This document shows, piece after piece, positions 7,972 through 15,997 of a stretch of DNA of 64,000 nt. Within the stretch, counting starts at the first letter, position 1. Each line of letters starts with the position of its first letter. This DNA is from Chloroflexota bacterium (GTDB lineage Bacteria > Chloroflexota > Anaerolineae > J036 > Brachytrichaceae), in assembly GCA_025354985.1 (NCBI GenBank), contig JANXLU010000055.1, positions 1 to 64,000 on the forward strand, read 5' to 3'. Position numbers and translations under genes: made by a program. The notes under the pieces are model-generated. The model was not told the DNA's origin and did not search any database. It was given only the letters and a program-made list of their open reading frames with translations.

Positions 7972-8652
7972 CTATTGCCCGATACCCAGACGCTTCTTGC
8001 GTTCTTCAAGTTGGGCGTCAAGCTGGCCCTTGCCAAGCACATCGTCCATTTGGGTGTCAAGGTTCTGGGCGGCCATTTCGGCGCGCGCGTTTTCCTTGTC
8101 CAATTTTGTTTTGATGCTCTCGGCCAGCCGCGCCACATCCTGATCACCCGTGCCGGCCAGGTTGTCCAGGCTCTTGATCGTCTTATTGGTGATTTCCTTG
8201 GCTTTGGCCAGCTCCATAAGCGACTGCATCTCTTCACGCTGTTGCTTGATGGTTGTCAGCTTGGCCTGCAGCTTCAGCCGCGCATCCAACAGGCTTTTGT
8301 ATTCGGCCTGTTCGCGCGTCAGCTGGGTGGTGTAGGTGTCAAACAGCCCCTTGGTGCTGTTGAATTTTGACTGGGCGGCAGCGGCCAGCTCGCTCTTGCC
8401 TTGGCGCAAGAAAATGTCGATATTGGCATCGAGCTGATCCATTTCCTTCTTGTACTCCGCCGTCTTGCGCTCGAGTGTCTTGACCGTGCCGCCAACCGTG
8501 GCCGCGGCGTCTTCCAAGGCGACCAGGTTGTTGTCCACATCTCGAATGTATTGATCAATGACGGCCATTGAATTGCTCTGCAGAGCCTGATCCACCAGTG
8601 CATGCAGGTTTGCCTTGATCAGTGTGCCGACCTTGTCTATAAGTGATGCCAT
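7972..8652 (-). CDS. pspA: PspA/IM30 family membrane-stress protein
   Basis: 226 aa, the usual PspA length. It is almost wholly helical and coiled coil with no membrane span. The N-terminus MASLIDKVGTLIKANLHALV corresponds to the amphipathic helix that touches the membrane, and the segment AVIDQYIRDVDNNLVALEDA aligns with the family hallmark. PspA/IM30 proteins assemble into ESCRT-III-like rods or rings on damaged membranes. The gene after it (2-nt gap) encodes a two-helix membrane coiled-coil protein. No pspF or LiaRS-type regulator is adjacent; the gene upstream on the same strand is the LCP protein, 143 nt away. Confidence 0.93.
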   Translation of the reverse strand: MASLIDKVGTLIKANLHALVDQALQSNSMAVIDQYIRDVDNNLVALEDAAATVGGTVKTLERKTAEYKKEMDQLDANIDIFLRQGKSELAAAAQSKFNSTKGLFDTYTTQLTREQAEYKSLLDARLKLQAKLTTIKQQREEMQSLMELAKAKEITNKTIKSLDNLAGTGDQDVARLAESIKTKLDKENARAEMAAQNLDTQMDDVLGKGQLDAQLEERKKRLGIGQ

Positions 8653-8770
8653 GTAATCGTTGCCTCCAAAATCTCAAATAAGTGTGCGATTTGCGCGCCA
8701 TGCGCGGTGGTTCAAGCCACCTGTTTGGATTATATGTGAGGCGCGGGACAAGACCCGACGTTCCCTTCGC

Positions 8771-8800
8771 GCGGGCTGCTGCGGGCTACTGCGGGCTATT
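8771..8800. repeat. three tandem decamers GCGGGCTRYT
   Basis: GCGGGCTGCT, GCGGGCTACT and GCGGGCTATT follow one another at 8771, 8781 and 8791. The third copy contains the stop codon of the LCP gene (8796-8798). The GCGGGCT word is the same as in the 43-bp array units, which suggests a degenerate or short member of that family. Confidence 0.7.
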
Positions 8801-9842
8801 GGACCGGCATTGAGGTAAAAAATGAGGTTCGAAGTTTGGCCATGGCTGCGCGATTGGGCACCACTACGTTTTGCCCGTCGGCGGTGTCACGATACTCCGT
8901 ATAGTTCTCGTCGATCACTTCGGAGCGAATATTTTTGCGGTCAATTTGCGTGGCCAATGTGGCCAACTGTTGGATCTGATCCAGGGTCAGATCGGTCTGC
9001 ATCGAGCTGCTCAGGTTCTGCATGATCTCCGGGCCGCTTGCAAACAACGATAGCGCGATGCGCGGGTTCTTTAGCTGCTCCTGTACAGCCAGCATGACCT
9101 GCTGTTGGCGCTTGGCGCGTTCAAAGTCCGTGCTGTTGTGCCGGGTGCGCGCATATTTCAACGCCACGTCGCCGTTCAACTTTTGAATGCCGTGGGTGAT
9201 GCTAAACACTTGGGTTGAATAGGTATCGGTCGGGTAGGTTGGGTCCAAAATGTCGTTGGGCACGTCCACGGTAATGCCACCCAGCCGGTCAATGACATCC
9301 TCAAACGCGGTGAAGTTCAAACGCACATAATGCTGAATCTTGATACCCAGAACGTTCTCTACGGTCTTTCTGGCCAGCGCGGGCCCGCCGCCTGGATACT
9401 TCACCCGATCCCCGATGTCATTGGCCGTGTTGATACGCGCGTTGCCATAGCCCGGAATGGGCACCCACATGTCCCGCGGAACGCTCAGCATTCCGCCCTG
9501 CAACGTGGCCGGATCAAGCGTGAGAACGATCATCGTGTCGGTCCGGTATCCCAGCTCGGTTTCGCCCTGGCGCTGGTCGATTCCCATGAGCAAAACGTTC
9601 AGACGTTCCTTGCCGTCCCACGCTTTCTGGATGACGATCGGTGCGGGCTGTGCCGTCACTTCAAACGGGTTTACCGTTGCGGCCGCGGTGGGTACAAATG
9701 TGGCCACGATTTTTGGGGCATCACCCACGGGGAGCGCGCGACCCAGATTGCGCCCATAGTTATAGGCAAAAACGCCGGCCGCCACGCCCAAACACAAGAC
9801 AACAACGCCCAGCCAAAAGACGCGGGACCGAATCACGTTCAC
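8796..9842 (-). CDS. LytR-CpsA-Psr family cell-envelope protein
   Basis: 348 aa from a GTG at 9842. The frame is open much further upstream, but there it would overlap the divergent gene at 9882, so the short form is taken; a GTG at 9836 is also possible. One transmembrane helix lies at about residues 8-26 (FWLGVVVLCLGVAAGVFAY). The LCP domain follows with NVLLMGIDQRQG, YRTDTMIVLTLD, MLSVPRDMWVPIPG and YARTRHNSTDFERAKRQQQ; the Arg and Asp residues in these motifs bind the pyrophosphate of the polyprenyl substrate. LCP enzymes attach glycopolymers to the cell wall or glycans to proteins. It may be co-transcribed with the pspA operon downstream. Confidence 0.9.
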   Translation of the reverse strand: MNVIRSRVFWLGVVVLCLGVAAGVFAYNYGRNLGRALPVGDAPKIVATFVPTAAATVNPFEVTAQPAPIVIQKAWDGKERLNVLLMGIDQRQGETELGYRTDTMIVLTLDPATLQGGMLSVPRDMWVPIPGYGNARINTANDIGDRVKYPGGGPALARKTVENVLGIKIQHYVRLNFTAFEDVIDRLGGITVDVPNDILDPTYPTDTYSTQVFSITHGIQKLNGDVALKYARTRHNSTDFERAKRQQQVMLAVQEQLKNPRIALSLFASGPEIMQNLSSSMQTDLTLDQIQQLATLATQIDRKNIRSEVIDENYTEYRDTADGQNVVVPNRAAMAKLRTSFFTSMPVQ

Positions 9843-9881
9843 AAGCAAAATCGTACCACACGATGCTATGATGCTGATGGA

Positions 9882-11174
9882 ATGGACATCAACCAAATCT
9901 CCAATCTGGTTCAGTATTATGATGAAGAGCGGCGCAAGGATCGCGTGCTGCTGGTGCAAATGCAAGAGCGGGTGGAATCGTTGCTGCGCGAGAACGAAGC
10001 GCGCTCGCGCTATGCCCAAGGTCTGGAAACCAGCATCACCGAACTCAAGTCTCGCGTGGCGCGGGCCGAAGGCTGGCAAACCGCCATCGAGACCGCGCGC
10101 GCGGAATTCAAACAAAACGTGGCACGCGCCGAGGAGAGCTTCAAGCGTGTGGATACCGATGCCCAGCGTGTGCGCCAGGTTGAGCTGGAGTCGGTCACCC
10201 GCCAGATCGCCGAACTAAAACGGGAAATTAAACCCTATGCGCGTTATGCGGATGATTTCGAGGGTCGCAAGCAGGAGGACGCGCGACTTTCCGAACTGAT
10301 CGGAAAGCTGCAAGTACAAGCGATTGACCTCGACCGCCGGCTCGACCAGCCGGGCGCCGCCATTTCATATCTGGAGGAACAGCGCCGTCAGGATGCCAAA
10401 CGCATTGTGCAGGTCGAAGACCAATTGCCTGATTTGCGCCGAAAAATAGACGCGCTGCCACCTCAGTTGCTATTGCTGGACGAGGGTATTCGCAAAAAGC
10501 AGCTTGAGATCGAGGAAGCGGGCAAAATGCTGGAGGCGCAGAGCCAGCTTATGGAAAATCAGCGCGTGTCTGATATCCGTCGTGAACGCCAGTTTGCCGA
10601 ATATGCCAGCGTGGTTGAGCAATTGAAGGTGCGTGCGGACGATATTTCCACACAAACCACCGGGTTTATCCAAATGCGTGAAGACGTGCGCCGGGTGCTC
10701 AACGAATTCCCTGAATTTGAGCGGCGCATGGAGGCCCGAATCAATGAGTTGTTCGAAATTCAGCGCGATGCCGAGGAACGAACCAAACGCCAAACGGAAA
10801 GCTTTAAGGATCGCATTGACAAGGACTGGCTCGACTTTGCCACCTCCCAAAATGAAAAGTGGTTTGACCGGGATCGGCGAATATCCGAGTACGATGGTCG
10901 GTTTGATGAGGTGGAGGATGAGCTGGCCAAAATACCGAGTCTGCACCCGTTATATGGACTGATCGAGTTGATGGCAAAGCAACAGGCTGCGGCCGGCCGC
11001 GAAGCATTTGCTGCTCTCAGTGCCCGTCTCGACGAGGCCCGCACCACGTCAACCAGTGATGTTCGCCTTTCGCGCCGGCAAAAACGCAAACGCAGCACAC
11101 TCAAGGCGGAGGAAATTGGCAGTCCGATTCCGGTCACCAACGGGGTTCATCAGGACGATGATCTGCTGTCCTAG
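9882..11174 (+). CDS. large coiled-coil protein, unknown function
   Basis: 430 aa from ATG 9882 (MDINQISNLVQYYDEERR). The frame is open upstream to 9330, but that part is antisense to the LCP gene and has no protein-like pattern. The sequence is charged and helical nearly throughout, with heptad patterns from about residue 10 to 390, no signal peptide and no membrane helix, and a polar C-terminus with a basic patch RRQKRKRS followed by an acidic tail. It resembles filament-forming or scaffold proteins in composition but matches no family I can name. Its start lies 40 nt from the start of the LCP gene on the other strand, so they share a tiny divergent promoter region. The next plus-strand gene begins 27 nt after its stop. 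Confidence 0.75.
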   Translation: MDINQISNLVQYYDEERRKDRVLLVQMQERVESLLRENEARSRYAQGLETSITELKSRVARAEGWQTAIETARAEFKQNVARAEESFKRVDTDAQRVRQVELESVTRQIAELKREIKPYARYADDFEGRKQEDARLSELIGKLQVQAIDLDRRLDQPGAAISYLEEQRRQDAKRIVQVEDQLPDLRRKIDALPPQLLLLDEGIRKKQLEIEEAGKMLEAQSQLMENQRVSDIRRERQFAEYASVVEQLKVRADDISTQTTGFIQMREDVRRVLNEFPEFERRMEARINELFEIQRDAEERTKRQTESFKDRIDKDWLDFATSQNEKWFDRDRRISEYDGRFDEVEDELAKIPSLHPLYGLIELMAKQQAAAGREAFAALSARLDEARTTSTSDVRLSRRQKRKRSTLKAEEIGSPIPVTNGVHQDDDLLS

Positions 11175-11200
11175 ATTTGCCAATTTGCTACACTCTATCC

Positions 11201-12379
11201 ATGCAGGCACTACACGATTTCGTCAACAATCATAGACAGGAATGGCTCGACAACCTGGCCCGGCTCACCGCTATCGATTGTGGAACCACCAACAAGCCCG
11301 GTGTGGACGCTGTTGGCGCACACATCACCAACCTCTGTCGGTCATGGGGCTGGGATGTGCACACCTATCCGCAGGAAAAGTGGGGTGATTGCCACACGGC
11401 CACGCTCACAGGCACGGGTGTCGGGCGAATCATGTTGATGGGTCATTTGGACACGGTCTATTTTGACGGCACAGTGGCCGCCCATCCGGCGCGTCAGGAA
11501 GGCAACAACCTCTATTTGCCAGGCGCGGGGGATATGAAGGGTGGGTTGCTTACCGGCATGTATGCCCTGCGCGCGCTGCAGCAATCCGGATTTGATCAAT
11601 TTGAAACTCTGACTTTTTTCTTTAATAGTGAAGAGGAACATGGATCGCCGGTGTCGCAGCACATCACCCAAAATCTGGCATCTTCGATGGACGCGGCCTT
11701 GGTGTTTGAGCCCGCGCGGTCCAGCGGCGCGATTGTGAGCGCGCGCAAGGCCTCGGCCAAATATGCCGTGCATATCAAGGGGCTGAGCGCGCACGCCGGG
11801 ATCGCTCCCGAGAAGGGTATAAACGCGGTGGTGGCGGCCGCTCATTATGTGCTGGCTGCCGCCGCGCTTAACAAATGTGTGCCTGGTGTGACGGTGACGC
11901 CCACGGTGGTTCATGGCGGCGGCGCCTCCAACGTCGTGCCAGAGGACGCCACCGTGCAGATCGACTGCCGGGCGGAAGATCCGGCGGGCGTGGCGGCAAT
12001 AGAGCAGGGCATGCGCGACCTGGCCAAGCTCACGTTCGTTTCCGGCGCCGCAGTAACGGTTACGGGTGGGTTTAGCTTTCCGCCCATGGCAAAGACGCCC
12101 TCCGTTTCCTTGATGGCCGGTCTGGCCCGCGATGCGGCCGCCGATCTGGATTTTGTCCTTGAAGACGTGGCCACCGGCGGGGCCAGTGACGCCAACATTA
12201 TTGCACCGCACTGCCCTGTGATAGATGGTCTGGGCCCGGTGAGCGGCAACGCACACAACGCCGACCTTGAATATATCGAGCTTGATTCAATTGTCCCGCG
12301 CACGGTAATGGCCGCGCTGCTAATCCGGAAAATCTTACAGCCGCAGACACTGCAGGCACTGCGAAGCGTCCGTGAGTGA
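11201..12379 (+). CDS. M20 family metallopeptidase (CPG2-like)
   Basis: 392 aa. The M20 metal-binding layout is clear: MGHLDTVYFDG with the first zinc His and its Asp, GAGDMKGGLLTG with the bridging Asp, the SEEEHGS motif with the general base and a zinc Glu, VFEPAR with another ligand region, and a late His near APHCPVIDGLGPV. The dimerisation domain sits between (HIKGLSAHAGIAPEKGIN). This is the carboxypeptidase G2 / ArgE-DapE group, which removes a terminal amino acid or acyl group; the substrate is not readable. The start at 11201 is preferred to 11177 because the extra residues are not family-like. It ends at a bidirectional terminator. Confidence 0.9.
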   Translation: MQALHDFVNNHRQEWLDNLARLTAIDCGTTNKPGVDAVGAHITNLCRSWGWDVHTYPQEKWGDCHTATLTGTGVGRIMLMGHLDTVYFDGTVAAHPARQEGNNLYLPGAGDMKGGLLTGMYALRALQQSGFDQFETLTFFFNSEEEHGSPVSQHITQNLASSMDAALVFEPARSSGAIVSARKASAKYAVHIKGLSAHAGIAPEKGINAVVAAAHYVLAAAALNKCVPGVTVTPTVVHGGGASNVVPEDATVQIDCRAEDPAGVAAIEQGMRDLAKLTFVSGAAVTVTGGFSFPPMAKTPSVSLMAGLARDAAADLDFVLEDVATGGASDANIIAPHCPVIDGLGPVSGNAHNADLEYIELDSIVPRTVMAALLIRKILQPQTLQALRSVRE

Positions 12380-12385
12380 CCCGAC

Positions 12386-12414
12386 AAAAAAAAGGCGGTG
12401 ACCGCCCCTTTTTT
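12386..12414. terminator. bidirectional intrinsic terminator
   Basis: A run of A residues, the stem GGCGG-TGA-CCGCC, then CC and TTTTTT. The A and T runs on either side make it work on both strands, and it lies exactly between the convergent M20 peptidase and gap genes. Confidence 0.9.
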
Positions 12415-12434
12415 GTTCTATTTTTGCCCTGATC

Positions 12435-13457
12435 CTAGATCAGACCCATCTTTTGGGACATAAACGCCGCGAGGTCACCCACGCGACACGAATAGCCCCA
12501 TTCGTTGTCATACCAGCTGATGACCTTGGCAAGGTTGCCACCCACGACCAGGGTGTCGATGGCACTGAAGATCGAGCTGTTGGTGTTGCCCTTCATATCG
12601 GTGCTGACCAGGGGATCCTCGGTATATTCGAGAATTCCCTTCATCGAGCCGGTGGCATATTCCTTCATCGCGGCGTTGATCTCTTCTTTTGTCACGTTCC
12701 GGCCAAGCAACGCGGTGAAGTCGATTACGCTGACGGTGCTGGTTGGCACTCGGAAGGCCATGCCGCTGAATTTGCCCTGCAGCTCTGGGATGACCAGACC
12801 GACCGCGCGCGCCGCGCCGGTCTCGCTGGGCACAATGTTCAGCGCGGCCGCGCGCGCATCACGCAGATCCTTGGTAGCCACGTCCAGCAAGCGCTGGGAA
12901 TTCGTGTAGCTGTGCACTGTGGTCAGAACGCCTTTCTCGATGCCGAATTTATCGAACAGCACCTTGGCCACCGGGGCCAGACCGTTCGTGGTGCAGCTGG
13001 CGTTGCTGACGATGTTGTGCTTGGCCGCGTCAAACTTCTCGTTGTTGACGCCCATCACAATGGTGATGTCCTCGCCCTTGGCGGGGGCGCTGATGATGAC
13101 CTTCTTGGCGCCGCCCTTCAAGTGCGCGCTGGCCTTCTCCGCCTGGGTGAACAGACCGGTGCTCTCAATGACGATATCCGCGCCCACGCTGCCCCACGGA
13201 ATCGCTGCGGGATCCTTTTCAGCAAACACCTTGAGGTGATCGCCGTTGATCACAAGGTCACTGCCGTGGGTTGTCACCGTGCCATTAAAGCGGCCATAGT
13301 TGCTGTCATATTTGAAAAGATGTGCATTGGTTGGCGCATCCACGAGGTCGTTGATCGCCACAATGTCAAACTTGTCCTTATGACGCTCAATCATTGCCTT
13401 CAATACTTGTCGACCAATCCGGCCGAAACCGTTAATTCCAATTTTTGCTTTTGCCAT
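12435..13457 (-). CDS. gap: glyceraldehyde-3-phosphate dehydrogenase, type I
   Basis: 340 aa, the normal length. It oxidises glyceraldehyde 3-phosphate to 1,3-bisphosphoglycerate in glycolysis, in the cytoplasm. The NAD-binding start is [15 protein letters not shown], the catalytic motif NASCTTN gives Cys155, the assisting His is in [10 protein letters not shown], and the C-terminal [16 protein letters not shown] is intact. The [13 protein letters not shown] stretch is of the glycolytic, NAD-using type. No other glycolytic gene (pgk, tpi) adjoins it. An inverted repeat at 13500-13540 lies in its upstream region and could be an operator. Confidence 0.97.
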   Translation of the reverse strand: MAKAKIGINGFGRIGRQVLKAMIERHKDKFDIVAINDLVDAPTNAHLFKYDSNYGRFNGTVTTHGSDLVINGDHLKVFAEKDPAAIPWGSVGADIVIESTGLFTQAEKASAHLKGGAKKVIISAPAKGEDITIVMGVNNEKFDAAKHNIVSNASCTTNGLAPVAKVLFDKFGIEKGVLTTVHSYTNSQRLLDVATKDLRDARAAALNIVPSETGAARAVGLVIPELQGKFSGMAFRVPTSTVSVIDFTALLGRNVTKEEINAAMKEYATGSMKGILEYTEDPLVSTDMKGNTNSSIFSAIDTLVVGGNLAKVISWYDNEWGYSCRVGDLAAFMSQKMGLI

Positions 13458-13499
13458 TTGTGTTGCTTGCTCCTGAGTTTGAGACCCTTAATTCTCGCA

Positions 13500-13540
13500 T
13501 AGTTTGCGTAGGGATGACACGAACTCGAGTGCGCAAACTA
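13500..13540. promoter_or_regulatory. inverted repeat upstream of gap
   Basis: TAGTTTGCG (13500-13508) and CGCAAACTA (13532-13540) form a 9-bp inverted repeat with a 23-nt spacer, 43 nt upstream of the gap start codon. It could be an operator or a hairpin at the end of the broken doc gene, whose stop codon (13538-13540) is inside the right arm. No regulator can be named. Confidence 0.45.
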
Positions 13541-13857
13541 AAGCTGTCGTGAATTCACGCGCAACCAGTTGGCGTAAGTGGCCTCTTTTAGCTCGCCGGC
13601 CGCAAGCGCCAGTGTTTGAACTACGGCGTTCGTTTGTTACCGTCTATGAATGGATGGTTCAACACAATCCCTACGGCGTAGCTGGCGGCCAATTCCGGGA
13701 TTTCTGAGCCTTCGTACGCGAAACGATGTTGGGGTCGCGCAAGCGCCGAGTCCAGGAGCTCCTGATCACGCAGGCCACTCCCGCCCCCAAATAAGCCAAG
13801 CATCTTTTCGTGGATGCTCAATGCTTCAACGCGGGTTATCCAATTTGGAATGGTCAC
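13538..13857 (-). pseudogene. Doc-family (Fic-fold) toxin, internally deleted and frameshifted
   Basis: The start is probably a GTG at 13857 whose bases overlap the TGA stop of the antitoxin (GTGA). The reading frame gives a normal Doc N-terminus (VEALSIHEKMLGLFGGGSGL, then LLDSALARPQHRF) and the active-site motif LNHPFIDGNKRT, then stops after one more codon at 13621. In another frame, within about 10 nt, the rest of a Doc C-terminus resumes (TLALAAGELKEATYANWLR) and ends at the TAG 13538-13540. Family alignment from memory suggests about 25 residues (about 70 nt) are missing between GNKRT and LALAAGEL, which shifted the frame. Doc proteins phosphorylate EF-Tu and stop translation; this copy should be dead, unless the truncated 79-residue form keeps activity. 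Confidence 0.8.
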
Positions 13858-14084
13858 TTGGCAAGTTCGTGCAATGTGTTTCGATATCGTTTGCAAAGGG
13901 CATCAACCAAGGCCATCTTGGCCGCAAACTCAATTTGATTTGACCGCATTAGAATGCCTGAATCAGCGGCATCAGTTAACACAACAGTATCGCCCTCGGC
14001 TACATTCAGGCGGGAAAGGGCCTCTTTGGGCAGAAGCACGCCCACTGAGTTACCAATTTTGCGAATCTTGAGTTCTAGTACCAT
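13854..14084 (-). CDS. AbrB/MazE-type antitoxin of the Doc pair
   Basis: 76 aa. The N-terminal half is a SpoVT/AbrB swapped-hairpin DNA-binding domain (LKIRKIGNSVGVLLPKEALS, then LNVAEGDTVVL); the C-terminal half would wrap the toxin. Such proteins usually repress their own operon. The gene is intact while the downstream toxin is broken, so it is an orphan antitoxin in practice. The stop codon overlaps the likely GTG start of the toxin, as expected for coupled translation. Its start is 29 nt from the divergent gamma-glutamyltransferase gene, so it could also influence that promoter. Confidence 0.87.
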   Translation of the reverse strand: MVLELKIRKIGNSVGVLLPKEALSRLNVAEGDTVVLTDAADSGILMRSNQIEFAAKMALVDALCKRYRNTLHELAK

Positions 14085-14113
14085 CTAACAATTGTATAAA
14101 CAAAGTAATAACT

Positions 14114-15787
14114 ATGCAATCCACTCACCTCCGCATCAGCCGAACCGAGGCCATCGCGACACACGGCATGGTCAACAGCAAACACCCCCTGGCGGCGCGC
14201 GCCGGGCTGGATATATTGAAAGCCGGCGGCAACGCCGTGGACGCAGCAATCACAACTGCCTTGGCGCAGGGTGTGGTCGAGCCCATGATGTCGGGCGTGG
14301 GAGGCGGTGGGTTTATGGTATTTCATGAAGCCGCCACCGGCCAGACCCATGTGCTGGACTATTTCATGCGCGCGCCGCGTGCGGCCCGTCCGGATATGTT
14401 CGAAATAACCCGGGCCGGAGCGGTAAACGTCCTGGGTTACGGTGGTGTCAAGGACAACGCCAATTCAACCGGCTATCGGAGCATCGGCGTTCCCGGGTTG
14501 ATCGCAGGTGCTCAGGCCGCGCTAGAGCGATTTGGCACCGTCTCGCTCGCCCGGGCGCTGGAACCGGCCATCGATCTGGCCGAGAATGGCTTTGAGCCAA
14601 ACTGGCATCATGTGATGCACAGCGCCCAACATATGGACCTGATCCAGAGTCACCCGGCCACTGCGGCGGTCTTCCTGCGCCCGGGCGGGCTTCTTTACCG
14701 CGCGCCCAACATGGGACCGGGTGACAAGCTGATTCAACGCGACCTGGCCCGCACCCTCAGGCGCGTGGCCGACCAGGGTGCGCGTGAGTTCTATGAGGGT
14801 GAGACCGCGCGCATGATCACCACGGATTTTGCCGGGCACGGAAACCTAATCGACTCCTCCGACCTGGCCAGCTACCAGCCGGAATGGCGCGCGGTGCGCA
14901 GCACAAGTTATCGCGATTTTGACCTGCGCTTTGCGCCCGGCACGGGTGGTGGCACGCTTGCCGAAACCTTTAACATCCTCGAAGGGTTTCGCTTTGACGG
15001 GCTGTCGACCAATGATGCCGAAACCGTGCATCGGTTTATCGAATCTGCCCGAATTGCCTATGCCGACCGCTATTCCTGGCTCTCGGACGAGCGCGCACCA
15101 GGTGTGCCAATTGCGCAATTGGAGTCCAAGCGATACGCTAACGAGCGCCGCTCCGGGATCGATCTGGATCGGGCAGCCGATTCCGTTGCAGCTTGGGCCG
15201 ATGCTGCTGCGCCCGCCCCGGAAGGTGATGGTGGGTGCACCACTCATCTGAGCGTGGTGGATGCACAACGCAATATGGTCGCGCTCACCCAGACCATCAA
15301 CGCGGTTTGGGGCAGTGGCGTCACCGCGCCAGGCACCGGTGTGCTGTTTAACAACACCATGGTGTTATTTGACCCGGTGCCCGGTCGCAAGAATTCGATC
15401 GCCCCGGGAAAGTATCCGTTAAGCAGCATGACGCCAACGATCGTGCTGAGGCATGGCGCGCCCTACATGACCGCCGGTGCGCCTGGTGGCCGGCAGATTA
15501 TGGGGGCGGTGATGCGCACGATTCACAATGTGTTGGAGTTCGGCATGAATCCAGCGGATGCCTGCGCAAACATCGGCTTTGACGCCAGCGCGCCAACCAC
15601 CATTGTCGATGCCGCGCTCGGTGAGGACGTCATCGCCGTTTTGCGCGCCCGTGGCCATCGCCTGGACGTGCGTGAGCACATGGTGTATCCACGCATGTTT
15701 GCCAGTCCGCTGGCAATCGTGGTGGCCGGCGCCCAACTTCTGGGTGGCGCCGATCCCCATCATGTGGGCGAGGCAATGGGGTTTTGA
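14114..15787 (+). CDS. ggt: gamma-glutamyltransferase family protein
   Basis: 557 aa. The N-terminal Ntn-hydrolase region has the family pattern GMVNSKHPLAARAGLDIL, AGGNAVDAAI and SGVGGGGFMVF. The precursor is expected to cleave itself before the nucleophile Thr376, in the motif CTTHLSVVD, giving large and small subunits. GSGVTAPGTGVLFNN and SSMTPTIV belong to the small subunit. The enzyme breaks gamma-glutamyl bonds, as in glutathione or poly-gamma-glutamate, though close relatives include acylases of other substrates. There is no signal peptide, so it is probably cytoplasmic, unlike most bacterial GGTs. It is divergent from the antitoxin gene. Confidence 0.92.
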   Translation: MQSTHLRISRTEAIATHGMVNSKHPLAARAGLDILKAGGNAVDAAITTALAQGVVEPMMSGVGGGGFMVFHEAATGQTHVLDYFMRAPRAARPDMFEITRAGAVNVLGYGGVKDNANSTGYRSIGVPGLIAGAQAALERFGTVSLARALEPAIDLAENGFEPNWHHVMHSAQHMDLIQSHPATAAVFLRPGGLLYRAPNMGPGDKLIQRDLARTLRRVADQGAREFYEGETARMITTDFAGHGNLIDSSDLASYQPEWRAVRSTSYRDFDLRFAPGTGGGTLAETFNILEGFRFDGLSTNDAETVHRFIESARIAYADRYSWLSDERAPGVPIAQLESKRYANERRSGIDLDRAADSVAAWADAAAPAPEGDGGCTTHLSVVDAQRNMVALTQTINAVWGSGVTAPGTGVLFNNTMVLFDPVPGRKNSIAPGKYPLSSMTPTIVLRHGAPYMTAGAPGGRQIMGAVMRTIHNVLEFGMNPADACANIGFDASAPTTIVDAALGEDVIAVLRARGHRLDVREHMVYPRMFASPLAIVVAGAQLLGGADPHHVGEAMGF

Positions 15788-15871
15788 GTCCGGCGGCGAC
15801 AATGCGCAATCCTTCTTGGATCGCGTGGCGCTGTTCAGGCGCAACTTCCCGGGGCCGGGGTGCTTTTGTAG

Positions 15872-15936
15872 GGGTTTTGCACGGGGGATCGAACGCCGGA
15901 TGCGTAACTCGTCAGACCCTTCCCCGCGCAAAACCC
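15872..15936. repeat. imperfect foldback between convergent genes
   Basis: GGGTTTTGCACGGGG (15872-15886) pairs with CCCCGCGCAAAACCC (15922-15936) except at one A/C position (a G-U pair on the opposite strand), with a 35-nt loop. It sits between the 3' ends of the convergent gamma-glutamyltransferase and histidine kinase genes and could stop or protect either transcript. There is no T run. The rest of 15788-15997 shows no coding sense. Confidence 0.6.
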
Positions 15937-15997
15937 GGATCGCCGGACACCGACGGTATGACGGGCAAATTTGCACCAGCTTAGCGCGGCACGCACA

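Noticed and set aside
9330-9881. N-terminal extension of the coiled-coil protein frame
   Set aside because: The extension is antisense to the LCP gene and lacks coiled-coil pattern; the protein starts naturally at MDINQ (9882).
15880-15936. tRNA-like segment with GTTCGATCC on the minus strand
   Set aside because: It has acceptor-like ends that pair, but only about 51 nt between them, and no T-stem pairing or anticodon arm; it is better read as the loop of the foldback.
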